Below the pieces are notes generated by a model. That model was not told the origin of the DNA and made no database searches. It was given only the letters and a program-made list of their open reading frames with translations. From the NCBI RefSeq assembly GCF_000173775.1, contig NZ_ACCD01000016.1, positions 22,741 through 86,740 of the forward strand: a stretch of 64,000 nucleotides of DNA, in the 5' to 3' direction. A program made the translations under genes and the position numbers. The number at the start of each line of letters is the position of its first letter. Position 1 is the stretch's first letter. Below are positions 38,272 to 47,983 of the stretch, one piece after another. The stretch is from Yersinia rohdei ATCC 43380 (GTDB lineage Bacteria > Pseudomonadota > Gammaproteobacteria > Enterobacterales > Enterobacteriaceae).

Positions 38272-40863
38272 CTACATTGCGACACGATGCTGTATCCATT
38301 TTTCTAGTTTAATGGCGGGCAGGGCCTCAGAGAAAAGGAATCCTTGGCCAATCTGATAGCCTTGCCGGCTCAACAAAGTGCGCTGGGCTTCATTTTCGAC
38401 CCCTTCCACAATCACTGAAAGCTGTAAACTTTCACCAATACGGATCACCGCCTCACTCAGTGTGCGGCTGGTTTCATCATATTCAAGGTCGTGGACAAAA
38501 CTCTTATCCAGCTTGATCTCATCAAGGTCAAGACGCCGCAAATAACTCAAACTTGAATAACCGGTACCAAAATCATCCATTGATAATCTGACACCCAAAC
38601 GATGAATTTTTTGGATGGTGGCGAAAATGGCGGGGTTATTTTCAATTAAAATATCTTCAGTAATTTCTAAGGTCAGATCCTGTGGGGGTAAATTGTAATG
38701 TTGCAAAATAGATGAAATGGTATCCGGCAACCCCGGGTTATGGAAATTACTTGGGGATAAATTCACTGAAACTGACGGAATATCAACCCCCCGTAAACGC
38801 CAGTCTGCCAGTTGTTGGCAAGCGGTATTAAGGGCCCACAGGGCCAGCTCATTAATTAAGCCACATTCTTCGGCGATTGGAATAAACCGGTTGGGTGGAA
38901 TATCCCCCAGCACCGGATGAATCCAGCGACTCAGCGCTTCGACACCATACAAATGCCCATCCTTCAACATCACTTGGGGCTGATAAAATAACTGCAAAGA
39001 GCCAATATGGAAGGCGTGGCGCAGAGCATCTTCCATATCCTGGCGTTGTTGATTGATATTATTCATTTCCACGCTGAAGAAATTGAAATGTCCGGAACCC
39101 AATTTCTTGGCTTTATGCATGGCAATGTCCGCATGGTTCATCAGCATATCCATGCCTACACCATTTTCTGGATATAAACTGATCCCAATACTGGCCGAAG
39201 GAATAATATTGACGCTGGCTATGATGCAGGGCTGGGAAAGCAAGCTGAGCAATTTTTCAACTTTCACGGTGGCCTGCTGCATGGTGCAAGGTGCCAGAAT
39301 AATAAATTCATCGCCCGACAGGCGGCCAATAAGGTCATTTTTTGACAATTCATGGCGCAGACGTTGGGCAATCGCGGCCAGGAGCTCATCACCCGCAGCA
39401 TGACCGAGCGAGTCATTAACCTGCTTGAAGCGATCCAGATTAATCACTAATACTGCCAGTGAGTGGCCGCTCTCTGTCGCCAAGGTGATGGCTTGCTGTG
39501 CATACACCAAAAATTGGCTGCGATTGGGTAGCCCAGTGAGGGGATCATAAAACGCGAGCTGCTGAATTTGTTTGCGCGAAAGTTCCCGCTCCATGGCCAG
39601 AGAACACAGGTTGGCAATTAATTTGACTAACTGGCGGTGAAACTCACTAGGGCTACGTACCTGTTTGTAATAAAAAGCAAAGGTGCCAATCACTTTTTCC
39701 TGACTGGAGAAAATAGGGGTCGACCAGCAAGCCAGTAATCCATGAGGCAAAACCAAATGACGGTAACCCGCCCACAATGGGTCAGTAGCGATATCCTGCA
39801 CTTCGACCGGTTCTTTACGAAATGCGGCGGTACCGCAGGAACCGGCGGAGGGGCCAATGGGCACGTTGATGAGTGAATCGGTATAAATCGACGGCAAATT
39901 AGGGGCGGCGAGGTGGCTAAGTGTGTCCGGCCCGTCAGCAAACAAGATGCTGGCGGTCACCTCTGGCGCAATACGCTCGACCTCGTTGCACAGCAAAGAC
40001 ATGACTTCGGCGAGCGGGCGCTCGCGAACCAGTGCTTCTAACACCTTATATTGCAACACTTCGTACATTTTGGTCATCGTGATATCCGTTAATACCCCGA
40101 TGCTATAACTTTGCTCACCTTGCCCATTCGCCAAGGAGTTAATCACGGCCGAACACCAATGGGGTTGCCGGTCTTTACTGTAGAAAAGTTCTTTAGGCAG
40201 CAATTGTTGATGTGTATCAGGTAAGGTCGAGTCCATCAATGCCAGTTGTTCTGGGTGCTCGCTTTGCAGCAAGTCGACCATGTTCTGCCCCAGCGCTTGC
40301 TCCGGGGTATAGCCAAACAACTTGGTAAATCCCTGATTGATATAAACAGCTTGCTGCCCTTGTTTACTGTTGGCAGAGATAAACATCGCGCTGTCACTGC
40401 GATCAGTTAGCTGAGTTAGCAACTGTACCCATTCTTGGGTGGCTTTTTGTTGTTCAATTAAGAAAGTGATGTCTTTGGCAATTTTCACCACTCGGGTCAG
40501 GGTGCCATCAGGGCCAGGAACCGGTTGATAAATGGCGGCCAGCCAGACTGTCGAGCCGTCTTTGTGTAATCGCTCAAAAGTGCCTTCCAGTGATTCTCCC
40601 GCGCGTAAACATTGTTTAATTGTTCGATATTCGTCGCTGGTGGCGTAATCATGCGGGCAAAACATCAGGTGATGTTGGCCAATGACTTCATCACGCTGAT
40701 AGCCAAAGTAATCAAGATAATTTTGATTAACCGCGATAATTTGGCTAGAAAGATCAAACTCAATAATGGCTAATGAACTGTCCAAAGCGCGTAATAATGC
40801 ATTATTTTCATTGTACTCAAGCGGTGTGGCAGCTTTCGACGCGGCTATTTTTTTTGGCTTCAT
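38272..40863 (-). CDS. PAS-PAS-GAF-GGDEF-EAL cyclic-di-GMP protein
   Basis: This soluble protein of about 863 residues combines two PAS domains (about 25-130 and 150-260), a GAF domain (about 285-420), a GGDEF domain (about 435-600) and an EAL domain (about 615-860). The EAL part has intact catalytic motifs: EAL in GVEALSRW, NLSPSNF, EITEDIL, DDFGTGYSSLSYL, KLDKSF and VEGVENE, so c-di-GMP phosphodiesterase activity is expected. The GGDEF motif is SGDEF, which may be weak or regulatory. The domain order resembles the E. coli oxygen sensor DosP. The start is chosen at ATG 40863, with GGGAA upstream; 12 more codons are open. Confidence 0.9.
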   Translation of the reverse strand: MKPKKIAASKAATPLEYNENNALLRALDSSLAIIEFDLSSQIIAVNQNYLDYFGYQRDEVIGQHHLMFCPHDYATSDEYRTIKQCLRAGESLEGTFERLHKDGSTVWLAAIYQPVPGPDGTLTRVVKIAKDITFLIEQQKATQEWVQLLTQLTDRSDSAMFISANSKQGQQAVYINQGFTKLFGYTPEQALGQNMVDLLQSEHPEQLALMDSTLPDTHQQLLPKELFYSKDRQPHWCSAVINSLANGQGEQSYSIGVLTDITMTKMYEVLQYKVLEALVRERPLAEVMSLLCNEVERIAPEVTASILFADGPDTLSHLAAPNLPSIYTDSLINVPIGPSAGSCGTAAFRKEPVEVQDIATDPLWAGYRHLVLPHGLLACWSTPIFSSQEKVIGTFAFYYKQVRSPSEFHRQLVKLIANLCSLAMERELSRKQIQQLAFYDPLTGLPNRSQFLVYAQQAITLATESGHSLAVLVINLDRFKQVNDSLGHAAGDELLAAIAQRLRHELSKNDLIGRLSGDEFIILAPCTMQQATVKVEKLLSLLSQPCIIASVNIIPSASIGISLYPENGVGMDMLMNHADIAMHKAKKLGSGHFNFFSVEMNNINQQRQDMEDALRHAFHIGSLQLFYQPQVMLKDGHLYGVEALSRWIHPVLGDIPPNRFIPIAEECGLINELALWALNTACQQLADWRLRGVDIPSVSVNLSPSNFHNPGLPDTISSILQHYNLPPQDLTLEITEDILIENNPAIFATIQKIHRLGVRLSMDDFGTGYSSLSYLRRLDLDEIKLDKSFVHDLEYDETSRTLSEAVIRIGESLQLSVIVEGVENEAQRTLLSRQGYQIGQGFLFSEALPAIKLEKWIQHRVAM

Positions 40864-41204
40864 AATAATTCCCATGATAAACAATCGCTTGGCAGTCATA
40901 TTAGTTAATATGAAATCATTATCAGTCCTTATTGAAATATCACTAATTATGAATAAATAAAATAGGACAAATGATGATTATTGAAGTATCAATAAATAAT
41001 CAGAATATTGGAAAGTACCGCAGTTTTATTTACGTGGGTTCTGGGTACCAAAGTAAGTTTAGTTGATAACTGGAAGAGAAAAGGGATTACGCGCGACCCG
41101 AGATACGCCTGTTTTTAGCGCCGCAATGATGGGCTGAAAAGCGACTCATTGAATGCCATTACCTAACCACAATGTGGGTCAGGTAATGGCGGGTAAATCA
41201 GGGG
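40864..41204. other. Intergenic region with hairpin after the pirin gene
   Basis: About 340 bases upstream of the GGDEF-EAL gene. The part near 41155-41190 holds arms GCCATTACCT and AGGTAATGGC plus inner ACC/GGT pairing, a hairpin suited to the end of the pirin gene. The remainder is AT-rich promoter-like DNA with no clear motif. Confidence 0.55.
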
Positions 41205-42077
41205 TTATGGCTGGCTTTCCATTGAACCAAAACCACCGCTGTTAAAATCAGCAATGGCTTCAGCTATCTGCTGCTGGGTATTCATCACAAATGGCCCGTA
41301 ACCAATAATGGGCTCATCAATGGGTTCACCACTGAGTAACAGCAGCAGGGCATCATTGTTGGCCTCGATAGTCACATGGCTACCCGCGGCGTCCAGTAAC
41401 ACCATTTCAGCATCGCGAGCCACAGCATCGCCATTGACCTGCACAGTGCCGCGCAACACAATCAGCGCGGTGTTCCAGCCATCAGGCAGTGACAGTTCCA
41501 CACTTTTGCCTTGATTTAGCCGGATATCCCACACGGACAGTGGTGAGAAGCTCCGTGCTGGGCCATGTTCCCCCGCATAATCACCAGCAATAACCCGCAG
41601 GCTACCAGCAGCATCAGGTAATTCGACCTGAGGAATGCTTTCACTGCGAATGGCCTGGTAACCGGGCGTTGCCATTTTGTCTTTGGCGGGGAGATTGACC
41701 CACAATTGCACCATTTCAAAAGCGCCACCTTGTTGTGCGAAGTCATGTGAGTGAAATTCCTCATGCAAAATACCGCCGCCCGCGGTCATCCACTGCACAT
41801 CACCGGGGCCAATAACACCGCCTTTGCCGGTGGAATCACGATGCTCAACTTCGCCATGATAAACAATAGTGACAGTTTCAAAGCCGCGATGTGGATGCTG
41901 CCCGACCCCACGCCGATGCTGGGTTGGGGTGAAATCCATCGGCCCGGCATAATCCAACAGCAGGAAAGGACTCAGTTGCTTGCCGTGGCTCTGATAAGAA
42001 AACAGTGAGCGCACCGGAAAACCATCACCCACCCAATGTTGGCGAGGTGCACGGTAAATACCTTGAACTTTTTTCAT
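41205..42077 (-). CDS. Pirin family bicupin protein
   Basis: This 290-residue cytoplasmic protein is a pirin-type bicupin. The N-terminal cupin carries the metal-binding pattern HPHRGFETVTIVYHGEVEHRD (about residues 60-80) and WMTAGGGILHEEF (about 98-110), with His and Glu ligands intact; the C-terminal cupin follows from about residue 165. Some pirins are quercetin dioxygenases, others redox sensors; the role here is unknown. AAGGAG precedes the ATG at 42077. A LysR regulator is divergent 149 bases away and may control it. E. coli has a similar yhaK-yhaJ pair. Confidence 0.88.
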   Translation of the reverse strand: MKKVQGIYRAPRQHWVGDGFPVRSLFSYQSHGKQLSPFLLLDYAGPMDFTPTQHRRGVGQHPHRGFETVTIVYHGEVEHRDSTGKGGVIGPGDVQWMTAGGGILHEEFHSHDFAQQGGAFEMVQLWVNLPAKDKMATPGYQAIRSESIPQVELPDAAGSLRVIAGDYAGEHGPARSFSPLSVWDIRLNQGKSVELSLPDGWNTALIVLRGTVQVNGDAVARDAEMVLLDAAGSHVTIEANNDALLLLLSGEPIDEPIIGYGPFVMNTQQQIAEAIADFNSGGFGSMESQP

Positions 42078-42226
42078 CACTTTCTCCTTAGTCGGTATAG
42101 CAGCCTTGTGTGGTAAATCGCGTGGCTGCAGATTGGATAAAGTATATATTCAGGATAATCTAAGCAGTAGATAGCAAAATTGATTATCAGTGTTCTGTTT
42201 TTAGAACAATAACGCGGGGCTAAAGC

Positions 42227-43132
42227 ATGCAGGATCTCAATGATCTCTATTATTACGCCGAGGTGGTGGAGCATGGCGGCTTCAGCGCCGCCGCCAGAGT
42301 GCTGGGCCTACCAAAGTCGAAACTGAGCAGGCGGCTGGCGTTGTTGGAAGAGCGGTTGGGGGTCAGGTTAATCCAGCGCTCAACCCGACGTTTTGCCGTG
42401 ACTGATGTCGGCCGCACCTATTATGAACACTGCAAAGCCATGCTCGAAGAGGCCAGAGCGGCGCAAGAATCCATTGATTTAACCCGAGCAGAACCCCGAG
42501 GTGTGGTGCGGATTACTTGTCCGGTGGCGCTGTTACAAGAGACGGTCAGTGCTATGTTGGCCGATTTTATGGTCACTTGCCCTTTGGTAAGCATTCACCT
42601 TGAGGCGACCAATCGGCGGGTGGATCCAGTAGCTGAAGCCATTGATATCGCCATTCGTGTGCGGCCACCGCCACTGCAAGACAGTGACTTAGTGTTAAAA
42701 ATTTTGGGTAATCGCTGCCAATGCTTGGTGGCTAGCCCTGAGCTGATTGCCCAGCAAGGGGAAGTGAATACACCGGCTGATTTGACCGGGTGGCCAAGTC
42801 TGGCGTTGGGGCAACCGCAACAGGCGTTTATCTGGGATTTGGCGGGGCCGGAGGGAGCGCAGGCCCGTATTTATCATCAGCCACGGCTGGTAACAGCAGA
42901 CATGACCACCTTACGCAGTGCTGCATTGCGCGGTGTTGGCGTGGTGCAATTGCCGGTGATGATGGTGACCGACCCCTTGGCCACAGGCGCACTCATTCAC
43001 TTGTTACCGGATTGGACATTGCGTCATGGCATTATCCATGCGGTATTTCCTTCACGGCGCGGGTTGCTTCCGTCAGTGCGCGCGGTGCTTGATTATCTTG
43101 AGCTGCGCTTTAGTCAACTGGATGACCAATAG
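42227..43132 (+). CDS. LysR-family regulator divergent from the pirin gene
   Basis: This 301-residue protein has an N-terminal LysR winged helix (about residues 3-62, with GGFSAAARVLGLPKSKLSRRLALLEERLGVRL) and a C-terminal substrate-binding domain starting with RGVVRITCPVALL. It belongs to the CrgA/AaeR-like group of LysR regulators. Divergence from the pirin gene with a short shared gap is the usual layout for a LysR regulator and its target, by analogy with yhaJ and yhaK. The effector is unknown. Confidence 0.88.
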   Translation: MQDLNDLYYYAEVVEHGGFSAAARVLGLPKSKLSRRLALLEERLGVRLIQRSTRRFAVTDVGRTYYEHCKAMLEEARAAQESIDLTRAEPRGVVRITCPVALLQETVSAMLADFMVTCPLVSIHLEATNRRVDPVAEAIDIAIRVRPPPLQDSDLVLKILGNRCQCLVASPELIAQQGEVNTPADLTGWPSLALGQPQQAFIWDLAGPEGAQARIYHQPRLVTADMTTLRSAALRGVGVVQLPVMMVTDPLATGALIHLLPDWTLRHGIIHAVFPSRRGLLPSVRAVLDYLELRFSQLDDQ

Positions 43133-43220
43133 GCGGTAAAAGTGCCCGTCATGCTAGGTGCGGCAGGTTTTGGAGTGATTTTTGCCGCTAACGAGTTGTT
43201 AATGTGCCGATTTATCAAGA

Positions 43221-44270
43221 TTAATGCTTATGGCGATGGTGGGCATCTGGAAAATGTGGGTGAGAATGCTCCAGCGGCAGATGCTGGTGGGGATGCTTAT
43301 GTGGGGTATTGGCATTGACCGGGTAATCATGAGGATGCTGATGATGTTCATCATGCAGATGTTCGTGCTCGTGGATGACGTCATCATGCCGATGTTGATG
43401 TTCATGTTGCTCAGTGAGATGCAGCCAAATACCTATTGCCATCAGCAAGCCCGCAACAATCAAAGGTAATGTGACAGTGTCACCCATAGCCACAGCCAAT
43501 ACCGCACCTAAAAAGGGGGCGATGGAGAAATAAGCCCCAGTGCGTGCGGTACCCAGATGGCGTAAGCCAATCACAAACAGCGCCAGACTGACACCATAGG
43601 CAAAAAAGCCCACTAACATAGCACCGGCCAAATTTGTCAGTGGGGGCAAGGTTGCGCCGAGGGCAATAGCCAAACAGAGATTGACCACCCCGGCCACCAG
43701 ACCTTTGACCGAGGCAATCCAGGTGGCGTCAGTCAGGGAGACTTTGCGGGTCAGATTATTATCAATCCCCCAGGCAAAACAGGCCCCCAGAATGGCCAGT
43801 GTTGGCCACCATCCGGCAAAATTTGCCTCTCCCGGCCAGCTTAAAATAGCCGCGCCCGCAACAATAACAATCATGCCCAGAGCAATACGGCGGTCAAAAT
43901 TCTCTTTGAAAGCAAACCAGGCCAGCAGGGCGGTAAACACGCCTTCGGCATTGAGTAACAAAGATGCACCGGAGGCAGGCATTCCGGTCAGGCCCACCAT
44001 CAACAACACCGGCGCAATAATACCGCCTGCGCTAATGGCCCCAATAAACCAGAGCAGCTCGCGGCGTGGTAAATGGACTGCCGCCGGGCGGGTTATGAGC
44101 CGATAGAGTGCCAGACCGGCACCTGAGCCCAAATACAGTAATCCCGCCAATAGCCACGGGCTGACAGTATTGAGCAATAGCTTCGCCAAGGGGGTGCCAG
44201 CACCAAAGAGTATTGCGGCAGTTAATGCCGCCAAGATGCCAGGTTGTCGTAGTCCATCATGCCATTTCAT
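43221..44270 (-). CDS. DMT/EamA transporter with a histidine-rich C-terminal tail
   Basis: This 349-residue inner-membrane protein has about ten hydrophobic segments forming two EamA repeats (about residues 10-140 and 150-282). After the last helix follows a striking tail of about 63 residues, of which about 23 are histidine, in motifs such as HEHQHRHDD, HEHEHLHDEHHQHPH and PHKHPHQH. Such tails bind zinc, nickel or cobalt in metal transporters; members of the DMT superfamily usually carry metabolites. Whether it moves a metal or a metabolite with metal-sensing is open. It stands alone and runs convergent with the LysR gene. Confidence 0.87.
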   Translation of the reverse strand: MKWHDGLRQPGILAALTAAILFGAGTPLAKLLLNTVSPWLLAGLLYLGSGAGLALYRLITRPAAVHLPRRELLWFIGAISAGGIIAPVLLMVGLTGMPASGASLLLNAEGVFTALLAWFAFKENFDRRIALGMIVIVAGAAILSWPGEANFAGWWPTLAILGACFAWGIDNNLTRKVSLTDATWIASVKGLVAGVVNLCLAIALGATLPPLTNLAGAMLVGFFAYGVSLALFVIGLRHLGTARTGAYFSIAPFLGAVLAVAMGDTVTLPLIVAGLLMAIGIWLHLTEQHEHQHRHDDVIHEHEHLHDEHHQHPHDYPVNANTPHKHPHQHLPLEHSHPHFPDAHHRHKH

Positions 44271-44312
44271 CGGGTTAGCTCTGAGAATAACGCGGGAATA
44301 ATCATTTTAACG

Positions 44313-44349
44313 TATGAAAAAGCCGGAAGACTAGCAATAGCTTCCGGCT
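44313..44349 (-). terminator. Terminator after yeaH
   Basis: AGCCGGAAG and CTTCCGGCT form a 9-bp stem with an 11-nt loop. Read on the minus strand it follows yeaH and is succeeded by TTTTC, so it acts as the end of the prkA-yeaH transcript. Confidence 0.8.
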
Positions 44350-44365
44350 ATGTTGTGGCGGGCAA

Positions 44366-45643
44366 TTAATTATCAACAGTCTGCTTATGGAACAATTCAC
44401 GAAATACCGGATAAATATCTTCGGGTTCCCGAATATGTTGCATAGCAAAATTCTCGTATCTTTCCTGCAAGTCTTCGTATTCCCGCCACAGTGTTTGATG
44501 GGCACGACGTGTTATTTCGATATAGCTGTAATAACGCACCACGGGCAAAATCTTTCTCGCCAGTAATTCATGACATAGTGGCGAATCATCAGCCCAGTTA
44601 TCCCCATCAGAGGCTTGGGCGGCGTAGATATTCCATTGCGCGGGGTCATAGCGCTCTTGAACCACTTCATCCATCAGTTTCAGTGCGCTGGAGACAATCG
44701 TCCCACCGGTTTCTTGTGAATAGAAAAATTCTTGCTCATCCACTTCTTTGGCCTGCGTGTGGTGGCGGATATAAACCACATCAACGTTTTTATAGGTGCG
44801 ACTGAGAAACAGATACAGCAGGATATAGAAGCGTTTTGCCATGTCCTTGGTGGCCTGATCCATAGAGCCAGACACATCCATCAAACAAAACATCACCGCC
44901 TGACTCGATGGCTCAGGACGACGTTCATAGTTTTTATAACGTAAATCGAAAGTATCAATAAAAGGGACTCGGGCGATTTTTTGTTTTAATTCAGTAATGG
45001 CTTTCCGTACGCGCTCCTCTTCCAACAACTGTGCCGGCTCGCTGTTTTCTAACAAGATGAGTGCGGCTTCCAACTCACGTAATTCGCGACGTTTACTGGC
45101 CGTCATTGCGGTGCGACGCGCCAGCGAGTTTTGCAGTGAGCGCACCACACTGATATTGGCGGGCACACCATTGGAGGTATAACCAGCACGATGGGTTTTA
45201 AATTCAGTCAGTTGTTTATACTGATTTTTTTTCAAATTGGGCAGCGCGAGATCTTCAAACAACAAGTCGAGATATTCGTCTTTAGAAATCTGAAAGACAA
45301 ATTCATCCTCACCTTCACCATCCTGACTGGCATTGCCCTGACCACTGCCGCCACCACCCCCGCCACCTTGAGGGCGTTCAATGCGGTCATTAGTCACAAA
45401 ATGGTCATTACCCGGATGCACACGATGACGTAACCCCCCACGCCCCTGATGGAACATCGGCTCATTAATATCATCAATAGGTATTGAGACGGATTCGCCG
45501 CTCTCAACATCAGTAACCGATCTTTTATTAATAGCATCAGAAATTGACTGTTTAATCTGTGACTTATAGCGGCGCAAAAAGCGTTGGCGATTAACCATGC
45601 TTTTGTTTTTGCCGTTAAGTCGCCGGTCAATGAAGTAGCCCAT
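44366..45643 (-). CDS. yeaH: YeaH, UPF0229 VWA-like protein
   Basis: YeaH is a conserved stress-associated protein, co-expressed with the PrkA kinase in starvation, with no settled activity. The 425-residue product has a basic N-terminus ([20 protein letters not shown]), a glycine-rich stretch at about residues 85-105 and a von Willebrand A-like part from about 250 with [11 protein letters not shown], a MIDAS-type metal site. GGGGGA lies before the ATG at 45643; the 10-codon upstream extension is unlikely. It is the second gene after prkA, separated by 405 bases filled mostly with a tandem repeat. Confidence 0.94.
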   Translation of the reverse strand: MGYFIDRRLNGKNKSMVNRQRFLRRYKSQIKQSISDAINKRSVTDVESGESVSIPIDDINEPMFHQGRGGLRHRVHPGNDHFVTNDRIERPQGGGGGGGSGQGNASQDGEGEDEFVFQISKDEYLDLLFEDLALPNLKKNQYKQLTEFKTHRAGYTSNGVPANISVVRSLQNSLARRTAMTASKRRELRELEAALILLENSEPAQLLEEERVRKAITELKQKIARVPFIDTFDLRYKNYERRPEPSSQAVMFCLMDVSGSMDQATKDMAKRFYILLYLFLSRTYKNVDVVYIRHHTQAKEVDEQEFFYSQETGGTIVSSALKLMDEVVQERYDPAQWNIYAAQASDGDNWADDSPLCHELLARKILPVVRYYSYIEITRRAHQTLWREYEDLQERYENFAMQHIREPEDIYPVFRELFHKQTVDN

Positions 45644-45661
45644 AATATCCCCCAAACGACT

Positions 45662-45985
45662 TTTTCCCTGCACCTTTCACATTGTTGCAGTGTTGGCTGC
45701 CATCACTCACCCAGGTCACTTAGTTGACTAAGCTCCCAGGGCCTCGCTCAGTTGCCGCCTTGCCCCAATGCGAAATCTATTGGGTTTTCCCTGCACCTTT
45801 CACATTGTTGCAGTGTTGGCTGCCATCACTCCCCCAGGTTACTTAGTTGACTAAGCTCCCAGGGCCTCGCTCAGTTGCCGCCTTGCCACAATGCGAAATC
45901 TATTGGGTTTTCCCTGCATCTTTCACATTGTTGCGGTGATGGCTGCCATCACTCACCCAGGTCACTTAGTTGACTAAGCTCCCAG
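45662..45985 (-). repeat. 123-bp tandem repeat in the prkA-yeaH gap, 2.6 copies
   Basis: Units begin at 45662, 45785 and 45908, each exactly 123 bases apart; the third is partial and leaves the pattern after about 78 bases. The units differ at only a few positions. Each includes TTAGTTGACTAA, an inverted repeat flanked by CCCAGG and CTCCCAG. It is embedded in the transcript between prkA and yeaH. The core resembles widespread enterobacterial intergenic repeats of the ERIC type, though I cannot place it firmly. Confidence 0.9.
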
Positions 45986-45987
45986 TA

Positions 45988-46024
45988 TCTCGCCCAGATC
46001 AATTAGCTGATTATCTGGGCGAGA
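45988..46024 (-). terminator. Hairpin after prkA
   Basis: TCTCGCCCAGAT and ATCTGGGCGAGA form a perfect 12-bp stem with a 13-nt loop directly after the prkA stop. There is no T-run after it on the minus strand, so it may rather stabilise the prkA message than stop transcription into yeaH. Confidence 0.65.
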
Positions 46025-46048
46025 TGCCATAGTGCGTCAGTAAACAGG

Positions 46049-47983
46049 TTATGATGATTTTCTTACCCGCAGATACCATTCACACAGTAAGCGAACTTGC
46101 TTGCGGGTATAACCCTTCTCCATCATTCGGTCGACAAAGTCATCATGCTTCTTCTGCTCGTCTGTTGAGGTCTTGGCATTAAAGGAGATAACCGGCAGTA
46201 GCTCCTCGGTGTTGGAGAACATTTTCTTCTCGATAACCGTGCGCAGCTTCTCATAGCTAGTCCAGTTTGGATTACGGCCATTGTTATTGGCTCTGGCGCG
46301 CAACACAAAATTGACAATTTCATTGCGGAAATCTTTCGGGTTGCTGATCCCCGCTGGTTTTTCAATTTTCTCCAGCTCGGCATTCAGCGCTTCACGGTCA
46401 AACAACTGCCCAGTATCAGGGTCACGATATTCTTGATCCTGAATCCAGAAGTCGGCGTAGATAACATAGCGGTCGAAAATATTCTGACCATATTCAGAGT
46501 AAGATTCCAAATAGGCCGTTTGGATCTCTTTACCGATAAACTCGGCATATTTCGGAATCAAATAGCCTTTGAGATGCTCAAGGTATTTTTCTGCCACATC
46601 TTGCTGGAATTGTTCACGTTCAATCTGTTGCTCCAGCACATAGAAAAGATGTACCGGGTTAGCGGCGACCTCTGCATGGTCAAAGTTAAATACCCGAGAC
46701 AAAATTTTAAAAGCAAAACGAGTGGAAAGGCCGTTCATCCCTTCATCCACCCCGGCATAATCGCGATATTCCTGATAAGACTTGGCTTTCGGGTCAGTAT
46801 CTTTCAGACTTTCGCCATCATATACCCGCATTTTGGAGTAAATGCTGGAATTTTCCGGATCTTTCATCCGCGACAAAATCGAGAAGCGCGCCAGTGTTTC
46901 TAAGGTGCCAGGGGCGCAAGGGGCATGAGTCAATTCACTGTGATTCAACAACTTGTCGTAGATTTTTATTTCTTCTGATACACGTAGGCAATAAGGCACT
47001 TTGACAATATAGACACGGTCAAGGAATGCCTCATTATTCTTGTTATTGCGGAAGGTGACCCATTCAGATTCGTTAGAGTGCGCAAGGATAATGCCGCTAA
47101 ATGGCAGGGCAGATATCCCCTCTGTGCCGTTATAGTTTCCTTCCTGTGTTGCTGTCAGCAAGGGGTGCAGCACCTTAATTGGTGCTTTGAACATCTCAAC
47201 GAATTCCATAATCCCCTGGTTGGCGCGGCACAATGCGCCAGAATAACCATAGGCATCAGGATCGTTTTGGGCGTGATTTTCCAATTTACGGATATCAACT
47301 TTACCAACCAGCGCAGAGATATCTTGGTTGTTTTCGTCACCCGGCTCAGTTTTGGCTATCGCAATTTGATCAAGGATAGACGGCCAAACTTTAATGACTT
47401 TGAATTTGGTGATGTCGCCGCCGAAATCATGCAGGCGTTTGGCGGCCCACGGCGACATAATGGTGCCAAGATAGCGGCTAGGAATGCTGTACTCTTTGGC
47501 TAAAATCGCCGCATCTTCTTGTGGATTGAACAAGCACAAAGGGTGGTCATTAACCGGGCTGCGCTCCCCATTGGCACTTAAAATATAGATAGGCACCCGC
47601 TGCATCAGGGCTTTCAACCGTTCAGCCAGTGATGATTTACCGCCACCGACTGGGCCGAGTAAATACAGAATTTGTTTCTTCTCTTCTAACCCTTGAGCCG
47701 CATGTTTAAGATAGGACACAATCTGTTCAATGGCCTCTTCCATGCCATAGAATTCTTCAAAAGCAGGGTAGCGAGCAATAACCCGGTTGGAGAATAACCG
47801 CGACATGCGGGACTCAAGTGCGGTATCGACCATGACAGGTTCACCAATAGCCATCAGCAGACGCTCAGCCGCATTGGCATACGCACTGCGATCTTGCTGA
47901 CAGATAGTAAGGAATTCCTGCAGTGTGAACTCTTCGTCCTTGGCAGCTTCATAGCGCTGGCGATAGTGATCAAATATGTTCAT
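46049..47983 (-). CDS. prkA: PrkA-type serine protein kinase / AAA+ protein YeaG
   Basis: YeaG/PrkA is a cytoplasmic AAA+ protein with a C-terminal kinase-like domain, induced in nitrogen starvation and stationary phase. The 644-residue protein has Walker A GPVGGGKSS at about residue 106, the segments LSANGERSPVNDHPL and ILAHSNESEWVTF, and a conserved C-terminus ending EWYLRVRKSS. It resembles E. coli YeaG over its full length. The ATG at 47983 (MNIFDHYRQRYEAAKDEEF) is the family start; seven extra upstream codons are open. It precedes yeaH on the same strand. Confidence 0.95.
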   Translation of the reverse strand: MNIFDHYRQRYEAAKDEEFTLQEFLTICQQDRSAYANAAERLLMAIGEPVMVDTALESRMSRLFSNRVIARYPAFEEFYGMEEAIEQIVSYLKHAAQGLEEKKQILYLLGPVGGGKSSLAERLKALMQRVPIYILSANGERSPVNDHPLCLFNPQEDAAILAKEYSIPSRYLGTIMSPWAAKRLHDFGGDITKFKVIKVWPSILDQIAIAKTEPGDENNQDISALVGKVDIRKLENHAQNDPDAYGYSGALCRANQGIMEFVEMFKAPIKVLHPLLTATQEGNYNGTEGISALPFSGIILAHSNESEWVTFRNNKNNEAFLDRVYIVKVPYCLRVSEEIKIYDKLLNHSELTHAPCAPGTLETLARFSILSRMKDPENSSIYSKMRVYDGESLKDTDPKAKSYQEYRDYAGVDEGMNGLSTRFAFKILSRVFNFDHAEVAANPVHLFYVLEQQIEREQFQQDVAEKYLEHLKGYLIPKYAEFIGKEIQTAYLESYSEYGQNIFDRYVIYADFWIQDQEYRDPDTGQLFDREALNAELEKIEKPAGISNPKDFRNEIVNFVLRARANNNGRNPNWTSYEKLRTVIEKKMFSNTEELLPVISFNAKTSTDEQKKHDDFVDRMMEKGYTRKQVRLLCEWYLRVRKSS

